This document shows positions 58,688 to 64,000 of a stretch of 64,000 nt of DNA, piece after piece (the first letter of the stretch is position 1; every line of letters begins with the position of its first letter). The translations under genes and the position numbers were made by a program. Origin of the DNA: Caenibius sp. WL (lineage in GTDB: Bacteria; Pseudomonadota; Alphaproteobacteria; Sphingomonadales; Sphingomonadaceae); NCBI RefSeq assembly GCF_019803445.1, contig NZ_CP081844.1, positions 2,182,501 through 2,246,500 of the forward strand, in the 5' to 3' direction. The notes below the pieces were generated by a model, which made no database searches, had not been told where the DNA came from, and was given only the letters and a program-made list of their open reading frames with translations.

Positions 58688-59227
58688 TTACAGCAGTCCG
58701 CAACGGCGAAGCACGAACGCCGCACGCTCCGCCACCGGTCCGAACGGCAGCGGCACCAGATCGTACCCCTGCGCTTCATAAGCAACCACCATCGCATCAT
58801 GGGTGGCGACAGCTTCGGCCCAATCCTGCTTGCGTTCCGTGTCGTTGGCATAGATCTCCCGCCACGGCGGGGCGATGAAGACGGTGCGATTGTAACGCAG
58901 TTCCGCGGCGGCCTGCACCAGATCCGGCGGACAGGAAAGACCGCAGAGCGCGCGATAACCGATGACATCGGGAATGCCCCGGTCGAACAGCACCGGCCCA
59001 TCCTGCGCCAGCGCCCGCCGATAAACGGCTTTGTCATGGTCCAGCATCGCCGTGGCGAAAGCATCACGATCAGCCCAGGGTAAGGCTGTGCCGCCGATTG
59101 CCTGCTGCGCGCGGATAATCTGCCGCCCACCTTCCGGCATATGCGCAATGCCATGTTCGCCAAGCACGGCGAGCAGAGTGCTTTTCCCCGATCCCGGCCC
59201 CCCGGTGATGACGAAAAAGCGGTCCAT
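58688..59227 (-). CDS. AAA_28-type P-loop ATPase/kinase-like protein
   Basis: A 179-aa P-loop protein starting at ATG 59227, with GGAG 6 nt upstream. Walker A is FFVITGGPGSGKSTLL at residues 3-18, and the signature DRGIPDVIGY near residue 90 marks the AAA_28 (NadR/TTD14-like) group. Members bind nucleotides, but their reactions are mostly unknown; a small-molecule kinase is possible. It is the last gene of the LysE/NTF2/dioxygenase operon, 11 bp after the dioxygenase. Confidence 0.85.
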   Translation of the reverse strand: MDRFFVITGGPGSGKSTLLAVLGEHGIAHMPEGGRQIIRAQQAIGGTALPWADRDAFATAMLDHDKAVYRRALAQDGPVLFDRGIPDVIGYRALCGLSCPPDLVQAAAELRYNRTVFIAPPWREIYANDTERKQDWAEAVATHDAMVVAYEAQGYDLVPLPFGPVAERAAFVLRRCGLL

Positions 59228-59238
59228 TGCGATCTCCT

Positions 59239-59952
59239 TCAAGCGGCGCGGGCGAACGTCAGGACCAGCGTGTCACGCCACGCAGGGGCATCCGGGGCCA
59301 GCGCCTCGATCGGAGACGTTTCGTGCCGCACCATGCGGTCGTCCAGCAGCAGGCCCTCCCCCGGCTGCATCAGCCGGTGGCGCAGGACGATCCGGTCCGC
59401 ACCGTCGCGCACAAGAGTTTCCCCGCCGCCGATATTGCCGCTGCCGATCAGGCAGATCAACACCCAGTCCCGCCCGTCCCGGTGCATGCCTTCGGGCGTG
59501 GGCAAGCCCGGTTGCCCGGCCTGCGCCACGATGCGGAACTGGTGCGCCTCCACCAGCCAGGCGGCGGGAGGTCGGGCCTCATGTGTGGCCACCCTATCCG
59601 CCATGACCTGAAGGATATGGCGGAACGGCGCGCTGTCCGCGATGGCCGGTTCCATCGGCGCGAACCAGCGGGCGATGCCGCCGTTGAGCGCATTGTGCGC
59701 CCGTTCCTGAAAATGCGGGCGATGCGGCAGGCGCACAATACCGCTGCGGGAAGCCTCAAAAGCCGCATAGCGCCGCTGGCGATAGCTGCCCCCGTCAGCC
59801 ATGAATGTGTCGGCAGGCAGATCGTCCCAGCTTGCCGCAAAGCGGACCCAGCTTTCCTGGGCCGCTGCGGCCAGTTTATCCGCGCGCAGGTGCAACACAT
59901 GCCCTGCCAGCGCATCCCGGGGTGGTTTCCCTACCGTTTCGCAAACAGTCAT
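59239..59952 (-). CDS. 2-oxoglutarate/Fe(II) dioxygenase (PF10014-like)
   Basis: A 237-aa protein starting at ATG 59952 with AGGGA 6 nt upstream. It has the features of the 2OG-Fe_Oxy_2 family, which contains free L-amino-acid hydroxylases such as the isoleucine 4-hydroxylase of Bacillus thuringiensis. An early SYRQRRYAAFE is seen near residue 56. The iron ligands are His157 and Asp159 (GMHRDG) and His210 (DDRMVRHETSP). A probable 2-oxoglutarate Arg226 lies in WRDTLVLTF. The neighbouring exporters suggest a free amino acid or a derivative as substrate; this is inference. Confidence 0.85.
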   Translation of the reverse strand: MTVCETVGKPPRDALAGHVLHLRADKLAAAAQESWVRFAASWDDLPADTFMADGGSYRQRRYAAFEASRSGIVRLPHRPHFQERAHNALNGGIARWFAPMEPAIADSAPFRHILQVMADRVATHEARPPAAWLVEAHQFRIVAQAGQPGLPTPEGMHRDGRDWVLICLIGSGNIGGGETLVRDGADRIVLRHRLMQPGEGLLLDDRMVRHETSPIEALAPDAPAWRDTLVLTFARAA

Positions 59953-59998
59953 AGTCTGTCCCTGCCGGATCGCTACCCGGGGCATCCGGAGCCTGTCG

Positions 59999-60367
59999 TC
60001 AGAGCGGCGCTCCGTAGAGCGCTTCGCCTTCCACCTGCCAGCGCCCTTTAAAGCGCATCGCTTCGGCCGCGCGGCTGACCTGCCCGTTCCGCTCCGCACG
60101 ATACTGGACGACGAGCGTCTGCCGTTCGAGATCGCAGATCGCGTCGATCAACGCAAAATGCAGGCTCTCGGTCTGCTCCAGCGCCCTGGTCCAGTACCGG
60201 CGCAGGGCGGCCTTGCCCTCGATGACAGGCGAACCCGTCACTTGCGCGGCGAGCGGGCTGATGAAGCGCGCTTCGTCCACATAGGTATCGAGCACAGCAT
60301 CGATATCGCGCGCATTCCAGTGCCCGATCCACAGGCGGGCGAAATGTTCCATTTCCACGCGGTTCAT
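59999..60367 (-). CDS. NTF2-like (SnoaL-type) protein
   Basis: A 122-aa cone-fold protein of the SnoaL/NTF2 superfamily: EMEHFARLWIGHWNARDIDAVLDTYVDEARFISP at the start, then GKAALRRYWTRALEQ and a C-terminal beta sheet. The ATG is preceded by AAGGAG. Such proteins can be isomerases, hydrolases or binding proteins. It lies 27 bp below lysE and 46 bp above the dioxygenase on the same strand. Confidence 0.82.
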   Translation of the reverse strand: MNRVEMEHFARLWIGHWNARDIDAVLDTYVDEARFISPLAAQVTGSPVIEGKAALRRYWTRALEQTESLHFALIDAICDLERQTLVVQYRAERNGQVSRAAEAMRFKGRWQVEGEALYGAPL

Positions 60368-60394
60368 GACACTCTCCTTTCCAAACAGGCCTTC

Positions 60395-60988
60395 TCAGGC
60401 GAGAAACAACAGGGCGGTCAGCCCGGTGAGCACGGCCATCGCTTTCACGAACATCGCCATGGCGCGCGGGTTGGTGAGCAAGCCGCGGGCCCCTGCCCCG
60501 AACGCTGCCCAGACGGCGATGGAGGGCAGGCCAACCGCCGTGAACACCGCCACCAGCATGACCAATTGCAGGCCCAGCGGCCGCCCCGGCACGGTGAAAG
60601 TGGCAATGGCGGGCATGGTGATGACCCAGACCTTGGGATTGACGAACTGGAACGCCGCCGCCTGCCAAAAGCCGAACGGCTGCGCCTTGCCCGATTGCGT
60701 CACCCCGTCGGAATGCCACAGGACAACCGCCAGCCACACCAGATAGGCCGCGCCCGCGATCCTGATTGCCCAGCGCAGGGCAGGCCAGGCTTCGAACGCG
60801 GCGCCCAGCCCCAGCCCGCTCAGCCCCAGCATCGCCGCGCAGCCGAAGCAGATGCCCAACATATGGGGCACCGTCCGGCGAAGCCCGAAAGCAAGGCCGG
60901 AGGAAGCAAGCATGATATTGTTCGGCCCCGGCGTCGCCGAACAGACGAAGCTGTACAGCATCAGCGGGGCAATCAGCGCAGGTTCCAT
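60395..60988 (-). CDS. LysE/RhtB-family amino-acid exporter
   Basis: A 197-aa inner-membrane exporter with about six hydrophobic segments. The family start block SATPGPNNIMLASSGLAFG lies near residue 17, and FVNPKVWVITMPA follows near 110. RhtB-type members export homoserine, threonine, leucine and similar amino acids. It is the first gene of the four-gene minus-strand operon, divergent from the MocR gene. Confidence 0.9.
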   Translation of the reverse strand: MEPALIAPLMLYSFVCSATPGPNNIMLASSGLAFGLRRTVPHMLGICFGCAAMLGLSGLGLGAAFEAWPALRWAIRIAGAAYLVWLAVVLWHSDGVTQSGKAQPFGFWQAAAFQFVNPKVWVITMPAIATFTVPGRPLGLQLVMLVAVFTAVGLPSIAVWAAFGAGARGLLTNPRAMAMFVKAMAVLTGLTALLFLA

Positions 60989-61042
60989 GAGTGTGCTCCT
61001 GAGCGCGAAATGATCTTAATTGATCTATGTGTCAAACGTGAT

Positions 61043-61058
61043 ATTGAACCAGTTCAAT
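61043..61058. promoter_or_regulatory. 16-bp palindrome between lysE and the MocR gene
   Basis: ATTGAAC-CA-GTTCAAT is a perfect palindrome 16 bp before the MocR ATG and 55 bp before the lysE start. Two direct TGATCT copies (61011-61016 and 61021-61026) lie beside it. This arrangement suits an operator for the divergent MocR-type regulator. Confidence 0.6.
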
Positions 61059-61073
61059 TTTTGGGATCAAGAC

Positions 61074-62462
61074 ATGGCACATTGGCGACCGCAGCTGGCG
61101 AACGGAGACGGCCCGGTTTACGAACGCCTGCTTCACGCACTCGAACGCGATGTGCGCGCGGGGCATTTGCGCCCGGGGGACCGGCTGCCGCCTCACCGGG
61201 ACCTAGCGCACAGCCTGTCCGTCAGCGTGGGTACGGTCAGCCGTGCCTATGTCGAAGCCGAACGGCGCGGGTTGATTTCCAGCCATGTGGGGCGCGGTTC
61301 GTTCGTGGCCCAAGGCGCCGTGCCGGGCCAACCGGAACCGGACAACGCGATTATCGACATGGCGCAGAACGCTCCGCCTCTCGCCCCGTCCGAACGCTGG
61401 ATGAGCGAAGGGCTCGCGCGGTTGCGGTTGCGCGCCGATCTTGCCGACTGCGTCAACTACGCCCCGCCAGAAGGGCTTCCGGCGGTACGGCACGCGGGCG
61501 CATCGTGGCTGCAACGGCGGCACGGGCTGGTACGTGCGAGCGCCGACCGCATTATCCAGTGCAACGGGGGGCAGCATGGGCTGGCGCTGGCCTTTTCGGC
61601 CCTGGCCCGGCCGGGCGATACGATCCTGTGCGAGGCGGCGACCTATGCCGGGATCAAGACTCTGGCCGGCCATTCGGGCTATCGGCTGCACGGTGTGGCG
61701 ATGGACCAGGGCGGCATCGCACCCGAAGCGATTGCCCGCGCCGCGCGGGATACCGGGGCCAGAGTGCTGGTGGTGATCCCGACCTTGCAAAATCCCACCA
61801 CGGTCACGCTCGATGCCGGGCGGCGGGCCGAGATCGCCAACGTGGCGCGCAAGCACGATCTGCTTATCGTGGAAGATGAAGCCTATCGTGCCTTTGCCCA
61901 TGAGAATGCGCCTGCGAGCCTCGCCGAACTGGCACCGGAACGCACTTTGATGGTTGCGGGCGTTTCCAAGGCCATCGCGCCGGGCCTCCGGCTCGGTTTC
62001 CTCGTCCCGCCGGAAGACGATACGATCCGCAACCGGTTGCTCGTGGGCCTGCGGGCATTGGGCTACAGCCCGCCGACGATCAACGCCCTGCTGTTCAGCC
62101 AGTGGGAACAGGACGGCACGGCCGACCGGATCGCGGACGATGTGGTGGCGGAATCCGATATCCGCACGCGGCTGGCCCAGGATATCCTGGGGAATGCCCT
62201 GGCCACGCCCGGCGCGGGGCGCAGCCTGCACCTGTGGTTGCCGATGCCGATGATCGCGGCGGAACGGTTTACCGCTCAGGCGCTGCGCGCCGGTGTGGCG
62301 CTCACCCCGCCGGATGGCCCGGCGGTCACAGCGGATGCCCCTTCCGGTGTCCGGCTCTGTCTTGGCGGTGTGCGCAATCGCGACACTCTTGAACGGGCGC
62401 TGCGATGCCTGCATGGCCTGCTGCAACCGGGCAGCGGCGACAGCGCATTGGGGCTTGTCTGA
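61074..62462 (+). CDS. MocR-type PLP-dependent GntR-family transcriptional regulator
   Basis: A 462-aa fusion of a GntR winged helix (about 15-80: YERLLHALERDVRAGHLRPG, LSVSVGTVSRAYVEAERRG) to a class I aminotransferase-like domain. The PLP lysine lies in VAGVSKAIAPGLRLGFL near residue 302; EDEAYRAF carries the PLP-ring Asp/Tyr pair. MocR proteins sense amino acids or vitamin B6 compounds through this domain. The ATG at 61074 is preferred over an upstream start at 61020 that would overlap the palindrome. EamA starts immediately after its stop. Confidence 0.93.
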   Translation: MAHWRPQLANGDGPVYERLLHALERDVRAGHLRPGDRLPPHRDLAHSLSVSVGTVSRAYVEAERRGLISSHVGRGSFVAQGAVPGQPEPDNAIIDMAQNAPPLAPSERWMSEGLARLRLRADLADCVNYAPPEGLPAVRHAGASWLQRRHGLVRASADRIIQCNGGQHGLALAFSALARPGDTILCEAATYAGIKTLAGHSGYRLHGVAMDQGGIAPEAIARAARDTGARVLVVIPTLQNPTTVTLDAGRRAEIANVARKHDLLIVEDEAYRAFAHENAPASLAELAPERTLMVAGVSKAIAPGLRLGFLVPPEDDTIRNRLLVGLRALGYSPPTINALLFSQWEQDGTADRIADDVVAESDIRTRLAQDILGNALATPGAGRSLHLWLPMPMIAAERFTAQALRAGVALTPPDGPAVTADAPSGVRLCLGGVRNRDTLERALRCLHGLLQPGSGDSALGLV

Positions 62463-63401
62463 ATGATGACGGCGCACATCGGAGTAGGCCAGCGGTCGCA
62501 TTGGGTTTCCTATGTGTCGCTCGCTTTCGTCATGCTGTTCTGGTCGGGCAATTTCATTGTCGGCCGCGCGGTGCACGGCGCGATTCCGCCGTTCACGCTC
62601 GCGCTCGTGCGCTGGACCGGCGCGGCCTTGCTCGTCCTCCCTTTCGCGCTGCCGCGTTTGCGCGCGGATTGGCAGATCGTCCGTCGGCATTGGCGGATCA
62701 CGCTGCTGCTGGGCGTGGCCGGGGTCGGCGGGTTCAATGCTTTCGTCTATTCGGGGCTCCGCTACACCACGGCCAGCAATGGCCTGCTGTTGCAGGCCGC
62801 GGTGCCCGCGCTGGTGCTCGCTTTCAATCGCGCGATCTTCGGGCAGAGATCCGCCGCCGTGCAGATCGTGGGCGTGATCCTTTCGATGATCGGTGTGGCG
62901 CTGATCGTGCTACGCGGCCATCTGGAAGCGCTTCTCGGCCTGACGATCAATTTCGGCGATCTTCTGGTTCTGTGCGGGGTGATCTGCTGGGCGGCTTACA
63001 CCAGCCTGCTGCGTATCCGTCCGCCGTGTCACCCGCTCAGTTTCCTGCTGGCGACGTTCCTGATCGCCATCGCCACTATGCTGCCGCTGGCGGTGGGGGA
63101 ATATCTCGGCGGGCAACGCGTCCGTTGGGATACGGCGACATTCGGCGCTTTCGCCTATGTCGCGGTGTTCCCGTCTCTGCTCGCCTATCTGATGTACAAT
63201 GCGGCAGTGCGCGATCTGGGCGCAGGCCCCGCCGGGCAGACGATCACGCTCATGCCCTTGTTCGGGGCCGCGCTGGCCGCGCTGCTGCTGGATGAGAAGC
63301 TCTATGGCTTCCATCTGGCCGGCATGGCGGTGATCCTGATCGGTATCGTGCTCGGTGCATGGGCCGACGCCCACCAGCGGAAAGCGCTGCATCGGACATA
63401 A
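62463..63401 (+). CDS. EamA/DMT-family (RhtA-like) exporter
   Basis: A 312-aa membrane protein with ten hydrophobic segments in two EamA repeats; MLFWSGNFIVGRAV and GLRYTTASNGLLLQAAVPAL are typical. The group includes the RhtA threonine/homoserine exporter. Its ATG follows the MocR stop with no gap, so the two are cotranscribed. The alternative ATG is one codon later. Together with LysE it gives the locus two candidate amino-acid exporters. Confidence 0.9.
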   Translation: MMTAHIGVGQRSHWVSYVSLAFVMLFWSGNFIVGRAVHGAIPPFTLALVRWTGAALLVLPFALPRLRADWQIVRRHWRITLLLGVAGVGGFNAFVYSGLRYTTASNGLLLQAAVPALVLAFNRAIFGQRSAAVQIVGVILSMIGVALIVLRGHLEALLGLTINFGDLLVLCGVICWAAYTSLLRIRPPCHPLSFLLATFLIAIATMLPLAVGEYLGGQRVRWDTATFGAFAYVAVFPSLLAYLMYNAAVRDLGAGPAGQTITLMPLFGAALAALLLDEKLYGFHLAGMAVILIGIVLGAWADAHQRKALHRT

Positions 63402-63508
63402 GAAACCCGCAGCGCCACAATTGCGCGGCACAGCAGATTTCCCGCTGTCGCGCATTCCATCTGCATCATAGCCTGACCATCGATCCTGTCAGTCTTTGGA
63501 GAGATGCC

Positions 63509-64000
63509 GTGAATGCCCCTGCCCCGATCCCTGACCATGTCCCGGCCGAACTGGTCGTCCCGTTCGACTTCCGCAACGACGAGGCCATCCGGCAGGACCC
63601 CTACGGCTATATCGCCGGTCTGAAAGATTGCCCGGACATCTTCTTCTCCCCTGATCTCGGGGGGTATTGGGTCGTACGCCCCTCGGCGGCGATCGGTGAG
63701 GTCTTTTCCGATCACGAACGGTTCACGGCAACTTCCCTTGCCATTCCCAAGCGCGATTCATCGGTGGTCCTGATCCCCAACAATTTCGATCCGCCCAAGC
63801 ACACCAAGTATCGCAAGGCGATGGCAAACAGCCTGTTCTCGCCTCGGGCTCTGGCAACGATCGATGCGGACACGCGCGATTTCACGCTGAAACTGTTCGA
63901 GGCATTCGCCCCGGGTCGCTGCGAATTCGTATCCGAATTCGCTTATAAACTGCCGATCGACACGTTCCTCAACCTGATGGGCGCGGACCTGTCCTTGCGC
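63509..64000 (+). CDS. Cytochrome P450, N-terminal part (truncated by window edge)
   Basis: The frame starts at GTG 63509 with GGAGAG 5 nt upstream and stays open to the window end, giving 164 residues. It shows the class I bacterial P450 beginning: DPYGYIAGLKDCPDIFFSPD, GGYWVVRPSAAIGEVFSDHERF and the C-helix PPKHTKYRKAMANSLFSP, whose His and Arg contact the heme propionates. The heme-binding Cys lies beyond the window. The substrate is unknown. Confidence 0.88.
   Translation, partial: MNAPAPIPDHVPAELVVPFDFRNDEAIRQDPYGYIAGLKDCPDIFFSPDLGGYWVVRPSAAIGEVFSDHERFTATSLAIPKRDSSVVLIPNNFDPPKHTKYRKAMANSLFSPRALATIDADTRDFTLKLFEAFAPGRCEFVSEFAYKLPIDTFLNLMGADLSLR

Overview
The window is a gene-dense, GC-rich chromosomal segment from an alphaproteobacterium. 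I place it in the Sphingomonadales (Novosphingobium/Sphingobium-like) from the look of its proteins and from gene groupings such as hrcA-grpE, hemW-xerC, rsmI-yraN-gshB beside an LpoA-like lipoprotein, and mreBCD-mrdA-rodA. That placement is recognition by eye, not a search. I see no prophage, insertion sequence, integron or CRISPR array.

Layout. 1-6.5 kb: heat-shock block, with dnaK-dnaJ and hrcA-grpE on the minus strand, interrupted by a copper-chaperone lipoprotein, a coupled HExxH protein and a glycine-zipper lipoprotein. 6.6-10.2 kb: rph-rdgB, a palindromic spacer, hemW-xerC. 10.2-14.3 kb: DedA, rsmI-yraN-gshB and a divergent LpoA-like lipoprotein. 14.3-20.5 kb: parE, a TerC-family protein, a DUF465 protein and a MoxR/GFA/VWA operon. 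20.5-31.7 kb: NamZ-like and DOMON-like genes, tyrS, PilZ, an MFS transporter with cysK, a dienelactone hydrolase, a calcium-repeat protein, an acyl-CoA dehydrogenase, hisI, comF and a methyltransferase. 31.7-43.7 kb: ppdK, glyQS, two tandem GumN/TraB proteins, rplY, pth, a Tat-signal SDR, ychF and a MaoC protein. 43.7-52.3 kb: mutL, the cell-elongation operon and two identical tRNA-Lys genes.

52.4-64 kb is the accessory-looking end. A three-gene RND efflux operon diverges from soxR, and between them lies an 18-bp SoxR box inside a promoter with a 19-bp spacer. Next comes a two-sided locus: a LysE exporter, an NTF2-like protein, a PF10014-type 2-oxoglutarate/Fe dioxygenase and an AAA_28 P-loop protein on one side, and a MocR-type regulator with an EamA (RhtA-like) exporter on the other, around a 16-bp palindrome. 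I read this as a candidate module that hydroxylates and exports a free amino acid under MocR control; it is the best candidate here for an undescribed system. The window ends inside a cytochrome P450 gene.

Several starts were moved on ribosome-binding-site, promoter or family evidence. Examples are a TTG start for the RND adaptor just downstream of the SoxR promoter, a GTG start for rsmI, a probable CTG start for the HExxH protein and a probable leaderless hrcA.
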